Source: CAZIUL01 sp964542475 (GTDB lineage: Bacteria > Planctomycetota > B15-G4 > CAYZWU01). Taken from it: a stretch of DNA of 24,206 nucleotides. The stretch is from positions 1 to 24,206 of the forward strand of contig CAZIUL010000063.1 of the NCBI GenBank assembly GCA_964542475.1, written 5' to 3'. The stretch's first letter is position 1. Each line of letters opens with the position of its first letter. Below are positions 13,748 through 21,222 of the stretch, piece after piece. Below the pieces are notes generated by a model. It saw nothing but the letters and a program-made list of their open reading frames with translations. It was not told the origin of the DNA and made no database searches. Position numbers and translations under genes: made by a program.

Positions 13748-15054
13748 TAACCCGTATATTTTGTCGGGGCACAGTATGGGCCTTCCGGGAAGACCGCCAG
13801 CGAAATTACCTGCTGCAGTAATTGTTGAATAGTGTCTTGCAGGATATCGGCAATCATCTCTTTTGGCGCATCTATGCCGTTTACTGATAAACAATCCAGT
13901 TGTTCGCGACTCAATCCATCCGAGACAAAGATAAGGTTCTCTTGTCCGACTTTGTCCAAGGCCCGGCAATGCATCTGAAATTCCCATTGATCCTTGATGA
14001 ATTCCCCCGACTCTTTTATCCGCTCAATGAAATCTCTCCAGCGGCCTTCATACTCCTTCATGATTTTAATGTATTCTTTGCTGCCAATGCCTTCGCTGCA
14101 GCCGCCAACGGCCAGAATTATTCCATCGCGTTTTACAGCCGGCAGGCAGCTAACCAATCCCTTGACGCACTGGTAAAAAGTGGCGTCCAGCGGATAACCA
14201 CCGCTTGAAGTGATGACTACATCCGCTTCTTCCTCCACAACCGGGCAAGCATGACGCCTGACGAAATCGCAGGCCGCCGAATGCGCACCTTCCAGCGAGC
14301 CGCCATAGGCTGAAATAACTTCATGGTCGTTATTCAAGACAACATTCAATGAATAATCAATCGATAACATCGCGGCGACCGAGAGCGCTTCTTCATGCAG
14401 TGGATTGTTTTCCAGCACGCCATTGCACGCATTATGATCGGACAGAAAACCGTAACCATGAAAGGTCCGCAGCGAATCCAAAGAAGCGATCCCGGGACAT
14501 ACGGATTTACGTCCGCCGGAGAAACCGGCCATAAAGTGCGGTTCAACCAATCCTGTAATAAATCGAAAGCCTGCGTTTACATAATGGCGATTCAATCGTA
14601 CTGCATTCCCCGACCTGCTTGTTTCGGGAAGCTCGATTAATTCGGTGGGATTTTCGGCTTCATGGGAAATAATTCGAAAACTATCAGCGATTTCCTTACC
14701 AAACATATCCAGATGTTCTTGTCGGGTGCAGGGATGATGCATGCCGGTTGCAATCAGGATTAATATTTCCTCGCGAGGAACGCCGCAATCCTGGATCCGC
14801 GCCAATAGTTGTGGCAAGAAAGCCCGGTAAGGGATCGGACGGGTGAAATCGGAAACAACAACCGCTACATCGCCGGAATCCCTTTTAGCTAGCAGCTCTG
14901 GAAGCGGTTGAGTGCCGATTGGCTTGTTGATCGCTGTCATTACGGTTTCAGCGGCTGAAGCGGTGGCTGACGGGAACGTTGATTTATAGACTATTGTGTC
15001 GTCGGGTACGCGCAGCATGATAGTTTCACGCCCACAACGAAATGAAACTTCCAT
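13747..15054 (-). CDS. larA: LarA-family nickel-dependent racemase/epimerase-like enzyme
   Basis: This 435-residue protein matches lactate racemase LarA over its whole length. Catalytic landmarks fall within one position of those known in Lactiplantibacillus plantarum LarA: H107 in IATGMHHP (known H108), H173 in VEPHFMAGFSGGRK (H174), K183 (K184, the lysine that holds the nickel-pincer cofactor), and H199 in FHGYGF (H200, a nickel ligand). The family interconverts stereoisomers of 2-hydroxy acids, and many paralogues act on substrates other than lactate. The cofactor needs LarB, LarC and LarE, none of which is in this window. The ATG at 15052-15054 follows the CYTH gene stop by two bases, and the stop overlaps the next small ORF. 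The protein appears cytoplasmic. Substrate assignment as lactate is uncertain. Confidence 0.88.
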   Translation of the reverse strand: MEVSFRCGRETIMLRVPDDTIVYKSTFPSATASAAETVMTAINKPIGTQPLPELLAKRDSGDVAVVVSDFTRPIPYRAFLPQLLARIQDCGVPREEILILIATGMHHPCTRQEHLDMFGKEIADSFRIISHEAENPTELIELPETSRSGNAVRLNRHYVNAGFRFITGLVEPHFMAGFSGGRKSVCPGIASLDSLRTFHGYGFLSDHNACNGVLENNPLHEEALSVAAMLSIDYSLNVVLNNDHEVISAYGGSLEGAHSAACDFVRRHACPVVEEEADVVITSSGGYPLDATFYQCVKGLVSCLPAVKRDGIILAVGGCSEGIGSKEYIKIMKEYEGRWRDFIERIKESGEFIKDQWEFQMHCRALDKVGQENLIFVSDGLSREQLDCLSVNGIDAPKEMIADILQDTIQQLLQQVISLAVFPEGPYCAPTKYTG

Positions 15055-15056
15055 TG

Positions 15057-15620
15057 TTATTTTGTCCTTCTGGAATAATCCGGAAAGCCGCGTGGATTCT
15101 CGCCTTTGAAAAGCCGCATGATCAAGTCAATGTATGCGCATTCCACAAGCTGTGATTCATCGATTGACAAACGGTTCAGCAGATCGCGCGCAATAGCGTC
15201 TCCTTGCTCATGGCTTTCATCCGGTCGGAGCACGACCTCGATCTCCAGGAAATTTCCCAGCCCTTCGACTTCATCGATGTGTATTCTCGTGTTGCCGACA
15301 ATGTACAGGTCCCGGACCTTGATAACTTCGCCGCGAACGCCCACGCACCGGGCTAATAGCTCGATCATGCCTTTCGGATCGGATGTCTCGGATCGTGAGT
15401 ACCGCGACATTTCAGGGCCGGTGACATCATCTCGCTCATAGAAAATCAGTTCACCGCGATCATCCGAAAACATGCGGAGCTTGAGCCTGCCCTTGGGGCA
15501 GTGAAAAAAGGTGTCCGCTTGGTGAATCCTTTCCACGGGAGAGTCGCTGATCTTCACGGCCAGGTTTCTCGCCTCGTCGATGTTGTCCAGTCTTGCTTTT
15601 ATTTCGATATTACGGTTCAC
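15057..15620 (-). CDS. CYTH-domain protein (class IV adenylate cyclase / triphosphatase-like)
   Basis: This 187-residue protein begins with NIEIKARL, the usual first strand of bacterial CyaB-like CYTH proteins. It continues with alternating charged strands typical of the tunnel fold: GRLKLRMF, LIFYERDD, and later RIHIDEVEGLGNFLEIEVV. CYTH enzymes bind triphosphates and divalent metal inside the tunnel; members act as adenylate cyclase, thiamine triphosphatase or inorganic triphosphatase. The particular activity cannot be read from the motifs. The start is GTG at 15618-15620 with GGAG nine bases upstream. The stop is two bases before larA, so the two are surely co-transcribed. The preceding VWA gene ends 32 bases before the GTG, which may extend the operon upstream. 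Confidence 0.85.
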   Translation of the reverse strand: MNRNIEIKARLDNIDEARNLAVKISDSPVERIHQADTFFHCPKGRLKLRMFSDDRGELIFYERDDVTGPEMSRYSRSETSDPKGMIELLARCVGVRGEVIKVRDLYIVGNTRIHIDEVEGLGNFLEIEVVLRPDESHEQGDAIARDLLNRLSIDESQLVECAYIDLIMRLFKGENPRGFPDYSRRTK

Positions 15621-15652
15621 CTCTGTGCTCTCCGGTTATGGTCCCTTTTTTC

Positions 15653-17131
15653 TCACTTCTTTTCCCGGGAAAGCTCGTGAACGAATTTCCCTCCGTTCTC
15701 CGCGGCGAGGCGCTTGAGCCATTTTTCCGGAATCCCATCGCCCATGCCGATCGTGTGTATGACCACCCGGCGCAGAAGGTTCCAACGTTTCACCGCGGCG
15801 AGAATTTTTGGGAACTTGTCCGCCTTGTTTCCGATGTAGGGTATGCCGTCGGTCAGGACGAAGATCGTGTCAGCCGCTGTATCGTAGTATCGATCCTCGG
15901 TTCCGCGTCCTGCCAGCGAAAAAGCGCTCTCCAAAGCGTCGTAGAGCTGCGTGCCGAACTTGAGATCGAGCTCCCTGACCCACTCCTCCGCCTCGGCAAT
16001 TGTTCTCGCGTCAGCCGGCATCATCCGCTTTGCAAAGCAGCGGCAACGGGTCTCGAAGGCAATGATGTTGAAACTTTTGGCAGGCGAGAGGTTCCTCAGA
16101 GCACGGAGCAGTTCATCCCTGGCTCGCGTGAACCTGGATTCGTCACCTTCCCCGGCTTTTTCGGAAGGTTTGGTCATGGTCCGGTTCATGGACAGGGAGC
16201 AGTCGATAACATATATAATCGCGACCCCGTCCATTGGAATCTGGTGGTAGCGCGGCGCGCTCGATTGCGCAACGGTCACCTCGCCTCCCCCGAGCGCGCG
16301 TTCTCCAGCGATGAACGGTTTACCCTCGCTCTCGAGCCATCGCTGCCAGGCGTGGGCCGAAGTGCCGAAGTTTCGGCGCGTCAGGATCTGCAGGGCGCCT
16401 GCTATCCTGTCACTGGTGCGGGCCGGTTCCTTGTCGAGCCTTTCAATGAGCACCACCAGCGATTCTATAACGCACATCGTTGCAAGGGCCGCGGCCGCGG
16501 ATTCCCTGACCGCAGGCTCCGGATGTTCGAGAAGGGACAGGACGCGGTCGCCCAACCCGTGCGCGGATCGTCCCAGGCCGCGGGCGGCTGCCAGGCCCAC
16601 AAGCAGCGCTCCCGTGTTTTTCGAACGCCTGAGAAGGGGATCAATGCGGTCATTGGCAATGCCCTCAATCTCTCCCGCTCTCTGAGCCAGTGCTATTCTC
16701 AGGGAAAGCCCCAGTTTTTGATCTGAAAGCGCGCGCGAAACCTCCAGCTCCACCGCTGCCCTGTCAGTCAAACCGAGAAGGGCTGAGGAGATCCCCTCTT
16801 GCAATTCGCGCAGGGGATCGAGGGGGATGCGCATCTTGAGCTCCGCACTTTTGCGCTTTCCTGCGAGATAGTCGCACCGTTCGGAGAGGATCGGTGCGAT
16901 CTCTTTCTCCAGTTGACAGTGCGCGTCCAGCAGGAGCTCGACCATCTCGGCCGCAGCATTGCGGTCGTTGCCCGCTGCGCAAAGCGCTGCGAGCGCTGCC
17001 TCGCGCCGCTCATGTACATCGGCCGGATGCCTGGCAGGCCGGAACGCCCGGCTGAACTCCTTCAGAACCTGATCCTGCCCGCCGTGGAAGAGACAGGCGA
17101 TCAGCAGCACGATGACGCTCAACACATTCAT
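15653..17131 (-). CDS. Secreted protein with HEAT-like repeats and a von Willebrand factor A domain
   Basis: This 492-residue protein starts MNVLSVIVLLIACLF, a signal-peptide-like hydrophobic stretch. An open extension to 17230 is rejected because GGGAG lies eight bases before the ATG at 17129-17131 and the signal peptide starts there. Residues about 20-250 are helical with HEAT/armadillo-like repeats (for example LEHPEPAVRESAAAALATM). A VWA domain occupies about 302-485 with the metal-ion site DxSxS at D310-S314 (DCSLSM), a threonine in KFGTQLYDAL and the aspartate in LTDGIP. VWA domains mediate metal-dependent protein contacts outside the cytoplasm. HEAT plus VWA proteins of this style are common in Planctomycetota-like genomes, but the function is unknown. 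It follows the deiminase gene by 156 bases and precedes the CYTH gene. Confidence 0.85.
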   Translation of the reverse strand: MNVLSVIVLLIACLFHGGQDQVLKEFSRAFRPARHPADVHERREAALAALCAAGNDRNAAAEMVELLLDAHCQLEKEIAPILSERCDYLAGKRKSAELKMRIPLDPLRELQEGISSALLGLTDRAAVELEVSRALSDQKLGLSLRIALAQRAGEIEGIANDRIDPLLRRSKNTGALLVGLAAARGLGRSAHGLGDRVLSLLEHPEPAVRESAAAALATMCVIESLVVLIERLDKEPARTSDRIAGALQILTRRNFGTSAHAWQRWLESEGKPFIAGERALGGGEVTVAQSSAPRYHQIPMDGVAIIYVIDCSLSMNRTMTKPSEKAGEGDESRFTRARDELLRALRNLSPAKSFNIIAFETRCRCFAKRMMPADARTIAEAEEWVRELDLKFGTQLYDALESAFSLAGRGTEDRYYDTAADTIFVLTDGIPYIGNKADKFPKILAAVKRWNLLRRVVIHTIGMGDGIPEKWLKRLAAENGGKFVHELSREKK

Positions 17132-17287
17132 CGGGTTCTCTCCCTGATCTTTGTTGCCTTTTGCCCCGCTGCCCTCAGGGGTAGCCTGGACAATGTCCAA
17201 TTTACAAAAGTCCAAAGAGTAGGGATACATCGAGCAGGGAAAACCTGGCCGGTTTTATATCCAGCTTGGAATATCATACCGAACCGC

Positions 17288-19990
17288 TCATTCAACCACG
17301 GTCACAATCTCCCGGTTGGTAAGCTGCGCCATGCTTGGCAGGATTTTCTCGCCTGTCACGGCCTGGAGGTGGATCTCAATACCCACGATATCGTCGTTGT
17401 GGGGTATGGACAGGAGCAGCTCCTCCACGCCGGAGACCGGAATGACCCCTTGAGAAACATTGAACAGGAAGTCGAAGCCCAGGCGGAAAACGCCGTAGCC
17501 CGTGGGCATGTAGTTCTCAGACAGGGAAGCGAAAAGAACGTACTCGTGCCCCGGCTCTCCTTCCAGAAACACTGGAACGTCATCGCACTGGCTAGCGTCT
17601 GCCGCGGCCATGAGCTCAACGCTGGCCACGTCGAAGAATTCGAGATACCTAACGAGGATCTCCTTCCGCAGGTCCGGCCACTCTCCATCATTCAGCCCGC
17701 CGAGCGGGACGGAGCTCGCGATCGTGCGGTACCCTCCCCCGTCGTGCTGCACAGCCAGGGCCTTCCTGTTGCTGTCCTCCAAAAGCTTCTTCGCGGGCGA
17801 AACCGCTGACATCCGGTTCAAACAGATGTCCTCGCTCTCCTCGGCATAATCCAGCACGATCTCTTCAGCAACAGAACCGGACACACCGTACACGCAATCA
17901 AGCCCTCCGCCTCGGCTAATCTCGTCTACCCCGAACCAGGGCTTCAACGTGTCCTTCATAGGGTCGTAGCACCAGGTGTCGCCCCCTTCCAAGTAAACTT
18001 TCTTCCCGGCCTGGAGCACGGCCACGATGTCGTTAGCCTCATCCACGGAAAGCACATGGTTGTAGGCGAAAACACCCAGGCAGATGAACCAGACCTCGTG
18101 CTCGTCAAAGTCCGCCGGCCACTCCTCGTAGTAGTGATGAGGGATATCCAGGCCGCCCAGGGCATCCACGAGAAAAGGCCCAGTGTAAGGACGGGAGCCG
18201 AGATTCACGATACCCACCGCCTCTCCGGGGGCGGCCACGGGGCAGTAGATCTCGCCCACCTTGGGAAGAACGGAGCTGTTCGCCGCGAGCGCGTTGTCCG
18301 TGGCTTTGACGCTATACGTCACCAGGTCTCCCGCGGACACGCTTCCGCCCATTTTCCCACTGTACCAGAAACACATCTCTTCACGGGACAGGGATACATC
18401 CGTCTGCGGTACGCCGTTGACAGCGTACTTAACAAGGAGCTCCGGCGTGGCCATGTCGTCTTTGCATAGGGTCCTGACAAGGGGCGGCCACGCCCCGGCG
18501 GACGAACTCCGCGTGGGAACAAAACGGGAAAGAACGGGTGCTTCGGTGTCTTCGCGCACCGTGAAGCTCATCATGCCCTCCGGTGCTACCATTGGATACA
18601 GCGCCTCGCGCCCGCCATCGTCCCGGGCCTCGACGTAAAACGACACGGTCGTGTCCCAGGCCTGGGCCGGTATGTCCGCGCAATACTCGTTCGGCTGGCC
18701 CGTGGGGTTCATCACAACGTCGTAAAAAGGCGCGCCGCCCGTGTCGGTCCAATGGATGACCGGATATCCCGCCAGCAGGTTGAAGCCGTTCGGGGGAATC
18801 ACCTCCGCTGTAACCGGGTAGACGGATGTCGTGTCCTCCGTATCCCTCGGCGGAACGGTGTATATCCGGAGCGGATCGCGCCGCATGATGTTCTTCGTGG
18901 CGCAGTGCAGCGATCCCTCCCACTGCGTTCCGTGAGAATCGACTCCTACTATATCGTAGCCCGGAAAGGCCGCCTCGAACACGGCCAGGGCGATTGCGTC
19001 GTCCGGGCTTTGGTCCACGGGCACGTAAACCTTGGTGTTCGAGGTCAACGAGTTCATGTACGGCTTGAACGTATTGCCCTTCTTGAACATGGGCAGCCGA
19101 TGGATCTCATAGGGCCCTCCCCACGGGCTCTGCAGGGTTTCGTAATAGGCTGCCATGCCTTCACCCACGGGATAGTATTTGTGCCATTTGGGCCATTGAA
19201 CCACGATCATTGTCTCCGGATTGGCCGGTTTGCCCCAGGTGTCATGATGCCAGATGGTGTTGGGAGCGGGCGTGTGATAGTGTTCAACGCCCAAGTACTT
19301 ATTGAAGAGGGAATCGGTAATTGCCTTGGATTTTTTCTTGTTGTCCGCATAGACCCAGCTCGAGGAAAAGCAGACGCCGTATCCGTTGGGATAGAAGTTG
19401 CCCCCCTCGCAATATATTTTGAGGCGGGGTTCGTAATATTTAATGTTGAACATCCTGGCGAACTGCCTGGGTACGAGATCGTCCAAAGGCAGAGATCCCT
19501 GCCAGCATGTGTTGTTAACGATCCCCATCTCGTTGTTCCCGTCCCAGATGAACCAGGGAGCGCAGTCTCTCATCGATCCGACGTTGCACGGAATCATGAG
19601 AAAATGAATGTTGGTGAGCGGGATTCCGTTGTTGTTCAAAAAGGTTTCCCAGACATCCACCTGAGTCTGGTTGTTGCACTGAATATATATCTGCTGATCA
19701 AGCTGCATCTTGTAGACCGTGTCCGCGTTCTTCCAGTAATTGTCCAGGATGATCCCTTCCGACTCTTCCCACTCTGCACAGGAATGGATCGGCCCCGGCG
19801 GAGGGTTGCCCGCGCGCCCGGAAGAGCCGGAGGAGATGGTTCCGTAGCTTGTCGATCGGGTAAAAGAATCCCTGGACAGCGCCTTCAACCGTTTGCCTGG
19901 ATAGGCCTGGGAAATAGCCTCACCTGCAAGGAAGCTGCAGGCCAGCAAAAGGATGACAAGGATCGGCAAAATGCTGTTTTTCTTTCCCAT
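17288..19990 (-). CDS. Secreted peptidylarginine/agmatine deiminase-like protein with long C-terminal region
   Basis: This 900-residue protein starts at the ATG at 19988-19990 behind a perfect AAAGGAGG, followed by a signal peptide (MGKKNSILPILVILLLACSF, to about residue 28). Residues about 65-375 form a PAD_porph (guanidino-group modifying) domain. The catalytic set is visible: RD at 141-142 (GSMRDCAPWF), EGGN at 195-198, H248 and D250 (HHD), and C363 in the motif GSLHC. These correspond to the Asp, His, Asp and Cys of Porphyromonas PPAD and agmatine deiminases. The enzyme should hydrolyse guanidino groups to ureido groups. Export and size favour peptide- or protein-arginine over agmatine, which is inference. 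Ig/FN3-like beta regions follow (about 390-610), then a ThuA-like segment (FICLGVFAYNHVLSVDEAND, YLEGGDTWCYDP) of the type found in gingipain-like secreted proteins. No clear sorting signal is visible at the C-terminus. Confidence 0.87.
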   Translation of the reverse strand: MGKKNSILPILVILLLACSFLAGEAISQAYPGKRLKALSRDSFTRSTSYGTISSGSSGRAGNPPPGPIHSCAEWEESEGIILDNYWKNADTVYKMQLDQQIYIQCNNQTQVDVWETFLNNNGIPLTNIHFLMIPCNVGSMRDCAPWFIWDGNNEMGIVNNTCWQGSLPLDDLVPRQFARMFNIKYYEPRLKIYCEGGNFYPNGYGVCFSSSWVYADNKKKSKAITDSLFNKYLGVEHYHTPAPNTIWHHDTWGKPANPETMIVVQWPKWHKYYPVGEGMAAYYETLQSPWGGPYEIHRLPMFKKGNTFKPYMNSLTSNTKVYVPVDQSPDDAIALAVFEAAFPGYDIVGVDSHGTQWEGSLHCATKNIMRRDPLRIYTVPPRDTEDTTSVYPVTAEVIPPNGFNLLAGYPVIHWTDTGGAPFYDVVMNPTGQPNEYCADIPAQAWDTTVSFYVEARDDGGREALYPMVAPEGMMSFTVREDTEAPVLSRFVPTRSSSAGAWPPLVRTLCKDDMATPELLVKYAVNGVPQTDVSLSREEMCFWYSGKMGGSVSAGDLVTYSVKATDNALAANSSVLPKVGEIYCPVAAPGEAVGIVNLGSRPYTGPFLVDALGGLDIPHHYYEEWPADFDEHEVWFICLGVFAYNHVLSVDEANDIVAVLQAGKKVYLEGGDTWCYDPMKDTLKPWFGVDEISRGGGLDCVYGVSGSVAEEIVLDYAEESEDICLNRMSAVSPAKKLLEDSNRKALAVQHDGGGYRTIASSVPLGGLNDGEWPDLRKEILVRYLEFFDVASVELMAAADASQCDDVPVFLEGEPGHEYVLFASLSENYMPTGYGVFRLGFDFLFNVSQGVIPVSGVEELLLSIPHNDDIVGIEIHLQAVTGEKILPSMAQLTNREIVTVVE

Positions 19991-20221
19991 GGCTATTCCT
20001 CCTTTGAAAACGAAAGACAAAAGGATTCGTCGATTCACTTCAGCATGCGGTCCTCGAAAGAATTGGGTAAAGGCGGCGGAGTATTTTCCAATCGCCTCAA
20101 GTATACAAAATAAAGCATATATTAGAAAACGAATTGTGACGAAAAGTGCGCTTGCGCGGCGGTAATACGGGGACATTCCCTTTTCCGGAATTAAGTGCTC
20201 CGTTCCGATATTTACCCATAT
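19991..20221. other. Intergenic region upstream of the deiminase gene with a REP-like segment
   Basis: Next to the deiminase start is its strong ribosome site. Around 20160-20215 lies a segment with GGGGACATTCCC, TTCCGGAA, and CCGTTCCG spaced closely. It resembles the short GGGGACA...CCGGAATTAA repeats that are scattered through many deltaproteobacterial genomes and belong to the REP class. Only one copy is seen in this window, so the repeat status is a guess from memory of similar sequences. Confidence 0.3.
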
Positions 20222-21034
20222 TTAAGCCTTCATCCCTAAACAACCCAGGGTTCCGGATGCTGGGCCCTTGAAAAAGTAATCGGTGCGCGCGGATCCGGCG
20301 GAGAAACCGGTGAGTCCTGCCAGGATGTTCCCTCCCTGTCTCCCGGTTGTGAGCGCGGTGGCCTCGGTGTTGAACTCGTAGATCAACCCTCCCGACTCCT
20401 TCACCGCTGACGGCAGCCCTGCCGCGGGATAGACCTGGGCCGAGGTACCGACAACCAGGAGAAGATCGCACCCGTTGAGAAGCTGAGCGATCTCATTCAT
20501 GCCCCGCACTCCCTCGCCGAAAAGTACAACGTTCGGCTTGAGCGGCGTCCCGCATCGCGCGCAAAGCGGAACATCCGTGGACTGGAAATGCTCGGCCGTG
20601 ACATCTTCCAGGGTCCGACACCTGAGGCACTGGAGCCTGCGGTGGTCCCCGTGGATCTCGATCACGTTGCGGCTGCCTGCCGCCTGGTGGAGGCTGTCCA
20701 CGTTCTGGGTGATGACACCGGCGAGCCTGCCGGCACTTTCCAGCTCTGCCAGGGCAATATGCGCGGGGTTCGGCTCCGCGCCCACGAGCGACTCGGCCAT
20801 CGCGCGGTAAAGCCTCCACGCCTTTTCCGGGTTTTCATGGAAAACATCGATGGTGGCATATTCATCCGGAGAGAACTCCGTCCAGAGCCCTCCCGGGCTC
20901 CGAAAATCAGGAATCCCGCTTTCGACAGAGATGCCTGCCCCGGTAAGGGCCACGACCTTACTTGCCGCCTCGAACCGCTCAATCGCCTCGTGAAGGTGAG
21001 TCTCGTCTCTGCCTGGAACGATGGTCTTTGTCAC
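20222..21034 (-). CDS. cobB: NAD-dependent protein deacylase, Sir2 family
   Basis: This 270-residue protein has the complete sirtuin core: GAGIS at 33-37 with SGIPDFR following, QNVD at 110-113, the catalytic base H128 in EIHGD, four zinc cysteines C136, C139, C158 and C161, and the later VVGTSAQVYPAAGLP and FNTE segments. It removes acyl groups from lysines, consuming NAD+ and releasing nicotinamide and O-acyl-ADP-ribose, in the cytoplasm. The start is GTG at 21032-21034 with GGAG seven bases upstream. An upstream TTG at 21097 is open in frame but lies on the probable promoter. It is followed on the same strand by the deiminase gene 231 bases later and is divergent from the peptidase-sialidase gene. 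No relation to either neighbour is evident. Acyl specificity is not assignable by eye. Confidence 0.93.
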   Translation of the reverse strand: MTKTIVPGRDETHLHEAIERFEAASKVVALTGAGISVESGIPDFRSPGGLWTEFSPDEYATIDVFHENPEKAWRLYRAMAESLVGAEPNPAHIALAELESAGRLAGVITQNVDSLHQAAGSRNVIEIHGDHRRLQCLRCRTLEDVTAEHFQSTDVPLCARCGTPLKPNVVLFGEGVRGMNEIAQLLNGCDLLLVVGTSAQVYPAAGLPSAVKESGGLIYEFNTEATALTTGRQGGNILAGLTGFSAGSARTDYFFKGPASGTLGCLGMKA

Positions 21035-21222
21035 GGTGCTGCTCCAAAATACCGAGGCCGAAGAAACATTCCGCCCAACATTTTTACTATAACACAAAGC
21101 GGAACGATTCAGCGTTCTCTCCGCCCTTTTCTCCGTTTACTTCTCTTTCGAAATTCGCAACCATTAGAGGTTACTAAGCACCCATCAAATGACCCGGCAC
21201 CGATAATGAGAGGCAACATCGA
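21035..21222. promoter_or_regulatory. Divergent intergenic region between the Sir2 and peptidase-sialidase genes
   Basis: This region of 188 bases must hold both outward promoters. The leftward one is listed separately. Rightward, the ribosome site GAGAGG stands nine bases before the ATG at 21223; no convincing -35/-10 pair was found for it. Confidence 0.45.
21086..21094 (-). promoter_or_regulatory. Extended -10 promoter for the Sir2 gene
   Basis: On the minus strand TGTTATAGT combines a TGn extension with the -10 box TATAGT, about 50 bases before the GTG start. No good -35 is present at 17 bases, which is acceptable for extended -10 promoters. The position also argues against the upstream TTG as a start. 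Confidence 0.4.

Noticed and set aside
18752..20113. A 453-codon rightward frame opposite the deiminase gene.
   Set aside because: Antisense shadow of a gene with a signal peptide and catalytic motifs; the frame has no family resemblance and no ribosome site.
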